Positions 1-7,985 of a stretch of 64,000 nt of DNA are shown here, in pieces. The notes under the pieces are model-generated. The model had not been told where the DNA came from. It saw only the letters and a list, made by a program, of their open reading frames with translations, and did not search any database. Numbering within the stretch: position 1 is the stretch's first letter; each line of letters starts with the position of its first letter. Position numbers and translations under genes: made by a program. The DNA comes from JBMOKU01 sp049324315 (GTDB taxonomy: Bacteria > Bacillota > Clostridia > Peptostreptococcales > Thermotaleaceae): positions 1 through 64,000 of the forward strand of contig JBMOKU010000018.1 of NCBI GenBank assembly GCA_049324315.1. Reading direction: 5' to 3'.

Positions 1-39
1 TCCATGTAAAGTATTTACTTCAACAAACTTTCTACCCAT
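1..39 (-). CDS. 5' end of an unidentified gene, cut by the window edge
   Basis: On the minus strand an AAGGAGGGG ribosome-binding site (46-54) lies about six bases before an ATG at 39. The frame stays open to the window edge and gives 13 residues beginning MGRKFVEV. The strong Shine-Dalgarno sequence and good spacing suggest a real start, but the visible part is too short to name a product. It is divergent from the TnsA-like remnant that follows. Confidence 0.4.
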   Translation of the reverse strand, partial: MGRKFVEVNTLHG

Positions 40-77
40 GTGTAACCCCTCCTTAATTATATTCTAAAGAAATCTAG

Positions 78-690
78 GTGGATTATACACATGTAAAATT
101 TAACTGTAAGATTCCAGATCTATATTGTGAGCAGCCACTTAAAATTAAATATTTTTATAATGATGATTATGTTGAATCGATTTTTGATATGTGGATTCGT
201 TATTATGATAATTATGAAGAGTTTGTAGAAGTGAAGTATACCAAAGAGCTAGACCCACAGAATCTAAAATCTAAGCGTGCCATTAGACAAATAACAGTAC
301 AAAGCTTATGGTGCCAGGATAATAACTTCGGTTACAAAGTACAGACAGAAAAAAGTATCCGCTCGAATTCTATTTATCTAAATAATCTTAAGCATATATG
401 CATGGATAATCGATGAGCTGGTAAGAAAACTGCCAGCCGAAAAACGAAATATAAATTATAAATGTATAATCGAACACATCGTGGCGACTTTGTTATTATA
501 TCATTATAATAACTGGCTGAAAGTTTCTAACAGTATTAATATTAATGCTAGCACAATAAATATGAAAGAAGCGATACCCTTTTTAATGCCGTTTTTTTGA
601 TAAGAGAGTCAGTTGAATGTAAAAACGAATTGGATATTTATATGCTTCGTCTAAAAAGTAAACAGAATTTCATTAAAGATTAGAACAATT
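78..690 (+). pseudogene. TnsA-like transposon endonuclease remnant, frameshifted
   Basis: The first frame (78-416, GTG start, 112 codons) has the look of the TnsA N-terminal nuclease of Tn7-like elements: an early EQPLKIKY strand, an acidic residue in SIFDMWI, a V-E-V-K (PD-(D/E)XK-type) motif, then QTEKSIRSNSIYLNNLKHI, which fits the TE-x-IR...NL signature. After the TGA at 414-416 the reading continues in another frame to about 600 (begins WIIDELVRKLPAEKR) and again in a third to about 683. Two frameshifts therefore interrupt it. No TnsB or TnsC partner is present nearby. The family assignment rests on motif reading only. The gene should be inactive. Confidence 0.5.
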
Positions 691-903
691 ATACGGAATA
701 TTATAGAATATTATTTCATTAGTCCCTACCCGTTATGGTGAACAGTACCATTACGGATATGACGTAAATTTTTGGTTATTGAAATTCAATGTGCTTCGAT
801 TCCACCATTGAAACCTATAAATACTAAGTGTATTTTAGAGAAATTTGATACAATTTTTTAGTTGAAATTGTGAATGTATCATAATTAATTTAAAATAAAT
901 GCA

Positions 904-931
904 TTGTAAAAAACCTAGATTTATGTATAAT
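904..931 (+). promoter_or_regulatory. Putative sigma-A promoter of the tet leader
   Basis: TTGTAA (904-909) and a perfect TATAAT (926-931) are separated by 16 bases. It lies about 690 bases upstream of the efflux gene and upstream of two terminators, so a transcript starting here would carry a long regulatory leader. No better promoter was found closer to the gene. Confidence 0.45.
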
Positions 932-986
932 ATAAATAGACCCAAGTATAAATATGAAAAAAATATAAATGTAAGGTGTTGTTAAT

Positions 987-1013
987 ATGCGCAAAGAGGT
1001 AGTTTTTAACTAA
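987..1013 (+). CDS. Possible 8-residue leader peptide
   Basis: AAGGTG (973-978) precedes an ATG at 987 by eight bases. The ORF encodes MRKEVVFN and stops at 1011-1013. It lies between the putative promoter (904-931) and the first terminator (1186-1214), which is the usual layout of ribosome-sensing attenuators of ribosome-targeting antibiotic resistance genes. Its translation is an inference. Confidence 0.35.
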   Translation: MRKEVVFN

Positions 1014-1185
1014 ACTAACTGAATAAGGATTATTTTTAGAAGACAGATTTAGAAATCTTGAAGTAGTCAAGGTTTTGTTGTGGTACAGTAAATTTTCCAG
1101 ATAGTACTGAAGCCACATTTATTTATGTACTCTAAAAATAATGCGTATTATAATGAGCATGTTACGCCTTATTTGCATAGTAGGA

Positions 1186-1214
1186 AAACCGTGTTCTAAG
1201 CACGGTCTTTTTTT
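1186..1214 (+). terminator. Rho-independent terminator in the tet leader
   Basis: The stem ACCGTG/CACGGT (1188-1193 and 1201-1206) with a seven-base loop is followed by C and seven T. It lies inside the leader between the putative promoter and the tet genes, so it probably acts as an attenuator. It could instead end a transcript of the decayed upstream region. Confidence 0.75.
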
Positions 1215-1484
1215 GCCTATTTTGCTACATTTATAGATATGATGTATAGATAATAACTTTTTAATTTATTCATGTATATTATGTGTTAAATTTTAAAGAG
1301 ATTTATCTATGAGATTCCAATTTATATAAATTCGTAAGTATATGGATGAAGTTTAAGCTAATGAATGATTATTTCTTATATGAATTATCAGTATTTGGCT
1401 TACATTATTCATATAGCTCTATGATTGTAAAGGATAAATTGAAGTCTTATCTTTCACGTTTATATTTAGGTCATTTAATTATGA

Positions 1485-1523
1485 GGCTGTAAGTGGACTT
1501 GTGTTCATTTGCAGTCTTTTTTT
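1485..1523 (+). terminator. Second terminator/attenuator just upstream of the tet operon
   Basis: An 11-pair stem (1485-1495 with 1506-1516, including G-T pairs) with a ten-base loop is followed by seven T. It ends only 19 bases before the leader ORF and 100 bases before the efflux gene. Transcription from upstream must read through it, so it is a candidate for drug- or translation-controlled attenuation. Confidence 0.7.
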
Positions 1524-1542
1524 ATTTAAGGAGATGATTATT

Positions 1543-1623
1543 ATGATAATCGGTAGCTTTAAAACACAAGAATTAGAAAGTATTAATAACTATTTTGAAA
1601 ATATAAGGTCGGTGAAAATTTAA
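1543..1623 (+). CDS. 26-residue leader ORF coupled to the efflux gene
   Basis: AAGGAG (1528-1533) precedes an ATG at 1543. The 26-codon ORF (MIIGSFKTQELES at the start) ends with TAA at 1621-1623, and its last A is the first base of the ATG of the efflux gene (TAATG). The leader ORF has the strong ribosome-binding site while the efflux gene has only a weak one (AGGTCGG), so translation of the efflux protein is probably coupled to this peptide. The peptide matches nothing I recognise. Confidence 0.5.
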   Translation: MIIGSFKTQELESINNYFENIRSVKI

Positions 1624-2879
1624 TGATTAAAAAAATTTCTGCATATAGAATTTATTTATTATTTTCTGGTGCTACCGCACTGTTGTTTTGGTTAGTATTT
1701 ACAGTTTCTATGGTATATCAGGTAGAAAAAATTCATTTGAATCCACTTCAACTGATACTAGTAGGAACAACCTTAGAGGCGACGTGCTTTTTCTTTGAAA
1801 TACCTACAGGCATTATTGCTGATATCTATAGTCGTAAATTATCTGTTATTATAGGTTTGGTTTTAATAGGTATAGGGTTCACTGTTGAAGGCACTGTTCA
1901 GACGTTTGCTGCGGTACTTGCATCACAAATTTTATGGGGAATAGGGCATACTTTTATAAGTGGAGCAATTGATGCCTGGATAGCGGAGGAAGAGAAAACA
2001 AGAGACATAAGTGAGATATATTTAGGTGGTTCACAAGCAGGCCAGATAGGTTCCATTATTGGTATAATATTGAGCACCATAATAGGTAATTTTTCTATAA
2101 GGCTACCTATAATACTAGGCGGATGTCTATTTATAGTCTTCGGATTATTTTTAGTAATCTATATGCCTGAGGAAAATTTTAAATCCTCCGCTCCTGAAGA
2201 ATTAAATACCTTTGGAAAGATGGGGCATACCTTTAATGCTAGTTTAAGCTTTATAAAAAGGAAACCCATTATAATTATGTTGCTGTCAGTAACTCTATTT
2301 TATGGTTTATCCAGTGAAGGCTACGATAGGCTTACTACTATACATTTCTTAAAGGACACTGTTTTACCTAAGATCGGAAACCTACAGCCTGTAACATGGT
2401 TTGGAATTTTTAATATAGTAGGTATGATTCTCAGTACTGTTGTAATGCAGTTCATTATTAAAAAATTAGAGAAAAACAGCAAAACGCAAAGCTTTATAAT
2501 ACTAATAACAACAAATATACTGTATATACTATGCATGTTAATATTTGCTCTGACAAAAAACTTTAGCCTAATGCTTATAGCTTTTTTATCAATAAATATG
2601 ATTAGGACTATCAATGAACCTTTATATAATGCTTGGTTGAATAACCATATAGAAGACAATGCAAGGGCTACCGTACTTTCTACAAATGGCCAGCTCAATG
2701 CTTTAGGACAAATTCTAGGAGGGCCAATCATTGGAATTATAGCCACCAAAGTTTCTATAAGTTTAGGTATTGCATGTACATCATTATTGATGACTCCTGT
2801 AATAGTGCTATATTTCCTTACTATGGTAACGGATAGGAATATCAATAAAAAGAGTGTTAGAAGAGGTGATGCTGTATGA
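1623..2879 (+). CDS. tetA(P): Tetracycline efflux protein, TetA(P)-type MFS transporter
   Basis: This 418-residue protein has the alternating hydrophobic segments of a 12-helix major facilitator. A motif-A-like loop (GIIADIYSRKLS, about residue 60-71) follows the second helix. Its length, and its overlap by ATGA with a tetB(P)-like ribosomal-protection gene, match the tet(P) operon of Clostridium perfringens, where TetA(P) is about 420 residues and exports tetracyclines by proton antiport. The start at 1623 overlaps the TAA of the leader ORF. Other drug-efflux MFS roles are possible from the sequence of this protein alone; the partner gene makes tetracycline the best call. Confidence 0.8.
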   Translation: MIKKISAYRIYLLFSGATALLFWLVFTVSMVYQVEKIHLNPLQLILVGTTLEATCFFFEIPTGIIADIYSRKLSVIIGLVLIGIGFTVEGTVQTFAAVLASQILWGIGHTFISGAIDAWIAEEEKTRDISEIYLGGSQAGQIGSIIGIILSTIIGNFSIRLPIILGGCLFIVFGLFLVIYMPEENFKSSAPEELNTFGKMGHTFNASLSFIKRKPIIIMLLSVTLFYGLSSEGYDRLTTIHFLKDTVLPKIGNLQPVTWFGIFNIVGMILSTVVMQFIIKKLEKNSKTQSFIILITTNILYILCMLIFALTKNFSLMLIAFLSINMIRTINEPLYNAWLNNHIEDNARATVLSTNGQLNALGQILGGPIIGIIATKVSISLGIACTSLLMTPVIVLYFLTMVTDRNINKKSVRRGDAV

Positions 2880-4831
2880 AGAAGATTAATTTAGGTATTG
2901 TAGCCCATGTTGATGCTGGAAAAACTACTACAACTGAAAATCTTTTATATTACAGTGGAATTATTAAAGAAGTTGGAAGAGTTGATTCTGGAAATACACA
3001 AACAGATTCTATGGAACTTGAACGTAAGAGAGGAATTACAATTAAAGCATCCGCCATATCTTTTACTTGGAATGATATAAAAGTTAACCTTATTGATACC
3101 CCAGGACACGTAGATTTTATTTCAGAGGTAGAACGTTCATTAAGTGTTTTAGACGGAGCTATACTAGTTATTTCAGCAGTAGAAGGGATTCAATCTCAAA
3201 CAAGAATATTATTCAATACTTTAAAGACTCTTAGAATACCTACAATAATATTCATAAATAAGCTAGATAGATCTGGTGCTAATAGCAATAGCGTTTTTAA
3301 TGAGATAAAAAAGAATATGTCTGACAAGATTGTAAGATTACAAGAGGTTTATCATGAAGGGTGCAAGGATGTTTCATTAAGTGCTTTATTCCATTCAGAC
3401 TTGGTTAAAGATAATATTATGGATGTATTAGCTGATGTAGATGAAGCTTTTTTAGAAGAATATATACGTGGTGTTAATCATAATGAAAAAGAGCTACAAG
3501 AAAAACTTTCATTTTATTCAAAACGGGGAATCATATATCCCGTATTTTGTGGAGCAGCATCCATAGGACTTGGTATTAAAAATCTATTAGATGCAATTTG
3601 TGATTTCTTCCCATCACAGCATCAAGAGAGTAATGGCTATTTATCAGGGGTAGTTTTTAAAATTCATAGAACTGACGAAAATGAAAAAAAAGTATTCGTT
3701 AGATTGTATGATGGTAAAATATCTGTCAGAGATACAGTAAATGTTTATAATAAGAATTCCGTAGAAAAAATAAAAAAAATTAACATTTTAGAAAATGGTA
3801 AATTTGTTGAAGCACAAAGCATAAGTGCCGGAGATATTGGGGTTTTATATGGACTTAAGAATTTACAAATTGGAGATATTCTGGGAATACCTAATAGTAA
3901 GATAAAAAGTATATCTATAGCTAAGCCCACTTTCAGAACAACTATATCGCCCATTAATAAAGACGATACCAGCAAGTTGTTTAAAGCATTAACATTGCTT
4001 ACAGAAGAAGATCCGCTGTTAGAATTAGGAACAGATGACATTGGAAAAGAGATTTATGTTAATTTATTTGGAGAAGTTCAAATGGAGATTTTACATTCGA
4101 TCTTAGAAGATTCCTACGGAATAAAAGTTGAATTTTCAAATATCGAAACTATTTATAAAGAAACTCCTAAAAATATAGGTAGTGCAATAATACGCATGTG
4201 GGAAGAGTTAAATCCTTTCTGTGCAACTGTAGGATTAAAAATAGAGCCTGCAGAGAGTGGTACGGGACTCATATATAATTCAGAAGTGTCAACCGGGTCC
4301 TTGCCTAAATCTTTTCAAAATGCAATTGAAGAAGCTGTTATTAAAACAAGCAAGCAGGGGCTATTTGGCTGGGAAGTTACGGATGTGAAAGTTACACTCA
4401 CTTGTGGCGAATTTTATAGTCCAATGAGTACTCCAGCAGATTTTAGAAATGTAACACCAATGGTATTTATGGAGGCACTTTATAAGGCTAAAACCAACTT
4501 ATTAGAACCTTTGCATGAATTTGAACTTAGAGTTCCGAGTGCAGTTTTGAGCAAAGCTATTTGGGATTTAGAGACCATGAGAGCAACTTTTGATAATCCA
4601 ATTGTTATTGAAGATGAATTTCTAATAAAAGGTCTAATACCTGTGGAAAATTCAAAAGAATACAAACTAAAGCTATCATCCTATACAGAAGGTAAAGGAA
4701 TGTTTATAACAAAATTTTATGGATATAAGGAGGCACCATCTGAATTTAGTAAAAACCGTCCAAAAACAACTTATGATCCCTTGAATAAAAAAGAATATTT
4801 ACTTCATAAGTTAAATGCTATTAGAGATTAA
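2876..4831 (+). CDS. tetB(P): Tetracycline ribosomal protection protein, TetB(P)-type
   Basis: This 651-residue translational GTPase displaces tetracycline from the ribosomal A site in the manner of Tet(M) and Tet(O). G1 (AHVDAGKTTTTE, residues 10-21), G3 (DTPGHVDF, about 74) and G4 (NKLDR, about 128) are intact, and EF-G-like domains II-V follow to the C-terminus. Length and sequence resemble TetB(P) of C. perfringens (about 652 residues) more than Tet(M), and the C-terminal YDPLNKKEYLLHKLNAIRD fits that family. Translation is probably coupled to tetA(P) through the ATGA overlap. It looks intact. Confidence 0.9.
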   Translation: MKKINLGIVAHVDAGKTTTTENLLYYSGIIKEVGRVDSGNTQTDSMELERKRGITIKASAISFTWNDIKVNLIDTPGHVDFISEVERSLSVLDGAILVISAVEGIQSQTRILFNTLKTLRIPTIIFINKLDRSGANSNSVFNEIKKNMSDKIVRLQEVYHEGCKDVSLSALFHSDLVKDNIMDVLADVDEAFLEEYIRGVNHNEKELQEKLSFYSKRGIIYPVFCGAASIGLGIKNLLDAICDFFPSQHQESNGYLSGVVFKIHRTDENEKKVFVRLYDGKISVRDTVNVYNKNSVEKIKKINILENGKFVEAQSISAGDIGVLYGLKNLQIGDILGIPNSKIKSISIAKPTFRTTISPINKDDTSKLFKALTLLTEEDPLLELGTDDIGKEIYVNLFGEVQMEILHSILEDSYGIKVEFSNIETIYKETPKNIGSAIIRMWEELNPFCATVGLKIEPAESGTGLIYNSEVSTGSLPKSFQNAIEEAVIKTSKQGLFGWEVTDVKVTLTCGEFYSPMSTPADFRNVTPMVFMEALYKAKTNLLEPLHEFELRVPSAVLSKAIWDLETMRATFDNPIVIEDEFLIKGLIPVENSKEYKLKLSSYTEGKGMFITKFYGYKEAPSEFSKNRPKTTYDPLNKKEYLLHKLNAIRD

Positions 4832-4958
4832 TATATGGTTTGTATAGGAGAAGGTGATGTTGAAGTATTTATACGCTTGTTGAATGGTTTATGATGAACC
4901 TTTAAGCAAGAGGAGACTAAGTGAAAAACTGTTCCATTCAATTTAAAATAATTAATGA

Positions 4959-5012
4959 ATATGACAAGAAAATACTCTGATAAATAACAATCCAAGTACT
5001 TTCTTGTCATAT
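4959..5012 (+). terminator. Large inverted repeat downstream of tetB(P)
   Basis: Two 18-base arms (4959-4976 and 4995-5012), matching at 17 positions, flank an 18-base spacer about 130 bases after the tetB(P) stop. The following sequence is T-rich but has no clean U tract, so it may be a weak terminator, an mRNA-stabilising hairpin or the scar of an inserted element. Confidence 0.45.
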
Positions 5013-5348
5013 AATTTCCAATATTTTTTAGTTTAATTAGTATTCACATTAATAATACAATCTAACTAAGTATTTTAATGTCACAAAGAAGAGTAGTTTT
5101 ATGTCATTATACAAATTAATTGCTTTTTTACTGAGAATAGTTATCATCCAATCTAACTATTCCCTAAATATACATTTAAAGACTAGTTTATTTTCTCGAC
5201 AATGGTCTCTTCAATTACTAATTCGCATTCATAATTCACTAATCTAGTCTTATTTCAATTTGCTTTATCCTTTAATTAATAAACTATTTTGTTTATAGAC
5301 AATTTATATAATAAAACTTTGCTATTCAAATATGATCTTAGCATAGTT

Positions 5349-5396
5349 AACAGCAACAATATTTACAAGTATTTGTTAAATATTGTTGCTGTTTTT
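5349..5396 (+). terminator. Perfect 17-bp hairpin followed by T run
   Basis: Arms 5349-5365 and 5377-5393 are perfectly complementary around an 11-base loop, and a T run continues to 5396. It reads as a plus-strand terminator, yet no convincing gene precedes it within 350 bases. A TATAAT at 5307-5312 without a clear -35 box leaves room for a very short transcript. Apart from this hairpin and the one at 4959-5012, I see no gene between 4832 and 5568. Confidence 0.6.
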
Positions 5397-5568
5397 CAAA
5401 ATTCTAGTTCGCTAGTTTGTTTTTTATTGACAATGTTTTTCATTTACATTCTGTTACATCATCATAACATCCCCATTATTTGTTGGATTGCCAATTAGAG
5501 TAGTCTCTATTTAGTCTGATTAACGTTGCATTAGGATTTTGTTTTCCTGCACCAACTGGTACAACTTC

Positions 5569-5784
5569 TTATGTTTCAAAGGGATAGAAGCTAGATGTAT
5601 ACAGGTCTTCCACTCCGTATTTTTCGATAAAATCTGAGAATCTTTCAGTAAATCTTTTTCCTGAATACTTAAGTCCAGCAGCATCTGATAGTCCGGCACC
5701 TGCTCCAATCAAAATGTATTCTGCATTCCTTAAAGCTTCACTTGCTTTCTTAATACGCTCTCCGTAATCTTTCATAGATACCAC
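5569..5784 (-). pseudogene. Sir2-family NAD-dependent deacylase, N-terminal fragment
   Basis: The 71 codons begin MVSMKDYGERIKKA and carry the NAD-binding GAGAGLSDAAGL motif of sirtuins at about residues 27-38, then stop shortly after the Y-P-F that usually leads into the zinc/catalytic half. Sirtuins need about 240 residues or more, so the catalytic histidine and zinc cysteines are gone. The start at 5775 (third codon region, MKDYGERI) is equally possible. The fragment is the last gene of the peptide-maturation group. Confidence 0.7.
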
Positions 5785-5814
5785 CTATTCCTGAGGATAC
5801 TGATTATAAAAGTA

Positions 5815-6399
5815 TTATCTTACTCTGATTATTCTACCTTCTTTTCTAGGTTTTGCTTTCGGGTTTCCGCTATCCGGATATCCTAACAAAACATGATAAA
5901 ATGCCTTATAGTTCTCATTCATATTCCACTTTTTCAACAGTTCTTTCCCATAATCGCTTGAAAAAGTTTCATTCGCACGCGCAACCATACAGGAACCAAT
6001 TCCAAGCGAGTATGCCGCCAACATCATATTCTCTGCTGCTACAGAACAGTCACCTTCGTTGTAAAGAAAATTGCCTGTTGCAAATATTGTGACAATAGTT
6101 GGTGCACCATAAAAGCCACTTACAATTCTCTCATCATCTGCAATACTTGGTTGATCCTTTGAAATATAGGAATTTGCTGTTGAGATTTTCCCATGAAAAG
6201 CTGACTTATTGATTCTTCCTAATTTCTCATTCAATTCCTTATCCTGAGTCACTATAAATACCGGTCCTTGTCTACTACCTGCACTTGGCGCATATAGACC
6301 CGCCTCAAGGATGGTATTTAATTCTGCTTCTGTTATCTGTTTGCTTTTGTATTTGCGAATAGAACGTCTTTCTAATATACATTTCATAATATCATTCAT
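5815..6399 (-). CDS. Nitroreductase-family flavoprotein
   Basis: The 194-residue protein belongs to the FMN-dependent nitroreductase family: ERRSIRKY near the N-terminus (FMN phosphate contact), LYAPSAGSRQGP at about 40-51, and a C-terminal LLGYPD. Such enzymes reduce nitro or quinone groups or act as peptide/azoline dehydrogenases in modified-peptide clusters. The ATG at 6399 was chosen because GGAGG lies ten bases before it; the ATG seven codons upstream has no such site. It lies 82 bases downstream of the radical SAM gene in the same direction, so a role in the peptide pathway is a reasonable inference, not shown. The protein looks intact. Confidence 0.8.
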   Translation of the reverse strand: MNDIMKCILERRSIRKYKSKQITEAELNTILEAGLYAPSAGSRQGPVFIVTQDKELNEKLGRINKSAFHGKISTANSYISKDQPSIADDERIVSGFYGAPTIVTIFATGNFLYNEGDCSVAAENMMLAAYSLGIGSCMVARANETFSSDYGKELLKKWNMNENYKAFYHVLLGYPDSGNPKAKPRKEGRIIRVR

Positions 6400-6481
6400 A
6401 CTTTTCTCCCTCCAAATCATTTATTACTTGTATCATTTCCGACAATAACTCTCATCTTTGAAATATCCACGAAATCCACAT

Positions 6482-7519
6482 CTATTCAATCGCCTTCCAA
6501 CACTGGGGGTCTGTTGCATAGGAATTCTGTGTATAACCGTATGCTACAGCAGGACATCCACGGCAAAATCTTAACAACTCGCATTTTGAACATTTCTCAA
6601 ACTTATCATATTCTCTATATTTATCCATCTTTTCGCCTAAGAAAATTTCCTGCATACTTTCTGAAAAAGCATTTCCAATTGAACTTTCCATGCGTCTACA
6701 GGCATAAACATCACCATTAGGCAAAATTGTCATATGACAATTTCCACAGTTACAGCCATCATAGATTTTATTATCATCTAAGCCTTCCGGTATGGTAAAC
6801 AATCCTTTTTCATAGAGAAATAGTGTCCAAAGATGGTCTTTCAAATTAAAGGTTGTATCCGAATCCTTGTACTCCTCAAACTTCTTCCAGCATACCTCAA
6901 GGAACTCCTTATATTCATTCGGTTCAATATGTGTACTCTTTTCAAAGCTTGTTGGACAATATCTTGCAAAAGCAAATATATCAACATGATTTTCAACCAC
7001 AAGGTCAATTATTTCCGGTACCTCTGTAATATTTGTTTTGGATACAGTTGTCATAATTGCACTTTTCATTCCTGCACTGCGGATACATTTTATTTTCTCT
7101 ATGGTAGTATCAAATGACTCGGGCTTTCTAATAGAATCATGGGTATTTCTCATTCCGTCAATGGAAAGCTGATATTTATCACATCCATAATATCTTAGTT
7201 TCTTACAGACTTCATCGTTAAGATGGAATGGGGTTCCTAATAAGCAAAATGAAATATTATGAGATTTGAATATCTCCATCATTTTCCAAAAGTCTTTATG
7301 TAAAATCGGATCGCCACCCGTAATATAGAAGTAAGGGATTCGATTTAATCTTTCACACATGTCCATACAGCTTTGAAATACAAACTCCATTTTCTCATAG
7401 GACATTTCTATAATAGGAATATTATTGTTTTCCGAAAAAATGTAGCAGTGCTGGCAACGTTGGTCACAGTTGTCCGTAATATGCCATTGAAATGCAAAAT
7501 ACTGTTCCATAGTGTTCAC
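6482..7519 (-). CDS. Radical SAM/SPASM peptide-modifying enzyme, ACGX system
   Basis: The 345-residue protein has the radical SAM cluster motif C-x3-C-x2-C (CDQRCQHC, about residues 18-25), a GGDP SAM-binding motif at about 68, and a C-terminal SPASM domain with cysteines in CNCGNC, CRRM, CSKCELLRFCRGC and DPQC for auxiliary iron-sulfur clusters. Such enzymes modify ribosomal peptides, commonly forming thioether or carbon bonds at cysteine. The gene follows a 48-residue ORF ending in ACGSACGA, which matches the pairing known as the rSAM_ACGX enzyme and its ACGX-repeat target. The actual modification is unknown. The first ATG (7519) and one at 7510 are both possible starts. Confidence 0.85.
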   Translation of the reverse strand: MNTMEQYFAFQWHITDNCDQRCQHCYIFSENNNIPIIEMSYEKMEFVFQSCMDMCERLNRIPYFYITGGDPILHKDFWKMMEIFKSHNISFCLLGTPFHLNDEVCKKLRYYGCDKYQLSIDGMRNTHDSIRKPESFDTTIEKIKCIRSAGMKSAIMTTVSKTNITEVPEIIDLVVENHVDIFAFARYCPTSFEKSTHIEPNEYKEFLEVCWKKFEEYKDSDTTFNLKDHLWTLFLYEKGLFTIPEGLDDNKIYDGCNCGNCHMTILPNGDVYACRRMESSIGNAFSESMQEIFLGEKMDKYREYDKFEKCSKCELLRFCRGCPAVAYGYTQNSYATDPQCWKAIE

Positions 7520-7601
7520 TTACCTTTCTTAGTAATACTAACTTTATCTAAACTACTGGCTCACAACCAACAGATACTTCATCCTACTCTTTATACTGTA
7601 A

Positions 7602-7639
7602 TGTCCCCGATTCAGAAATCTCTGACAAAATCGAGGACA
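7602..7639 (-). other. Hairpin between peptide precursor and radical SAM gene
   Basis: Arms 7602-7612 and 7629-7639 match at 10 of 11 positions, with an inner CAGA/TCTG pairing. No U run follows on the minus strand. It lies 27 bases after the precursor stop, where an mRNA-processing or partial-termination hairpin would let a peptide be made in excess of its enzyme. Confidence 0.45.
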
Positions 7640-7665
7640 CTACATCTTCTTTACTTTGCCAGTTA

Positions 7666-7812
7666 TTATTTGTCGCCGGCACCACAAGCAGAACCACATG
7701 CACCGCTTACTGCAAATGCAACTTTACCAGAATTGAAATAACTCTGTGCACTTCTTTTTCCAAAGAATTCGCTGATTCCTGACCATGCATCTAACATATT
7801 AAGTTTAGCCAT
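7666..7812 (-). CDS. ACGX-repeat peptide precursor (48 residues)
   Basis: This short ORF starts at ATG 7812 seven bases after GGAGG; an extra in-frame ATG lies at 7815. The leader part reads MAKLNMLDAWSGISEFFGKR and the C-terminus reads SGACGSACGAGDK, two tandem ACGX units holding the only two cysteines. Small proteins with C-terminal ACGX repeats are the recognised partners of the rSAM_ACGX radical SAM enzymes, one of which lies 146 bases downstream. The cysteines, or residues bonded to them, are the likely modification sites. A cleavage site and the mature product cannot be read. Confidence 0.85.
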   Translation of the reverse strand: MAKLNMLDAWSGISEFFGKRSAQSYFNSGKVAFAVSGACGSACGAGDK

Positions 7813-7894
7813 CATATCACCTCCATGTTCTTATTTGATCTTTGAGACTTTCATAAACACCAATTTTCAGTTGCTTTATCCTGCCTCTGTCTAT

Positions 7895-7923
7895 ATAATA
7901 ATTACAAATGTTATCTTAGTAAA
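7895..7923 (-). promoter_or_regulatory. Putative promoter of the ACGX peptide operon
   Basis: Minus-strand TTTACT (7918-7923) and TATTAT (7895-7900) are separated by 17 bases, about 80 bases upstream of the precursor start. The palindrome at 7927-7942 abuts its -35 side. Confidence 0.45.
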
Positions 7924-7926
7924 TAC

Positions 7927-7942
7927 GGCACTTTAATGTGCC
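7927..7942. promoter_or_regulatory. Palindrome between the divergent genes, candidate HxlR operator
   Basis: GGCAC-TTTAAT-GTGCC is a perfect dyad beside the -35 box of the peptide operon and 44 bases before the hxlR-type gene. A second, imperfect dyad GTTAC-CTTTTT-GTAAT follows at 7946-7961. HxlR regulators are usually encoded divergently from their targets, so either could be the operator. Confidence 0.4.
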
Positions 7943-7985
7943 CTTGTTACCTTTTTGTAATCCATAACATGAAAGGGGATAAGCT

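Noticed and set aside
921..1118. 65-codon minus-strand ORF in the tet leader
   Set aside because: Low-complexity translation, no ribosome-binding site, and it covers the putative promoter and leader ORF on the other strand.
4828..5010. 60-codon minus-strand ORF at the tetB(P) end
   Set aside because: It overlaps the tetB(P) stop, runs through an inverted repeat and has no family features or ribosome-binding site.
5289..5498. 69-codon plus-strand ORF downstream of tetB(P)
   Set aside because: No ribosome-binding site, and a perfect terminator-like hairpin lies inside it.
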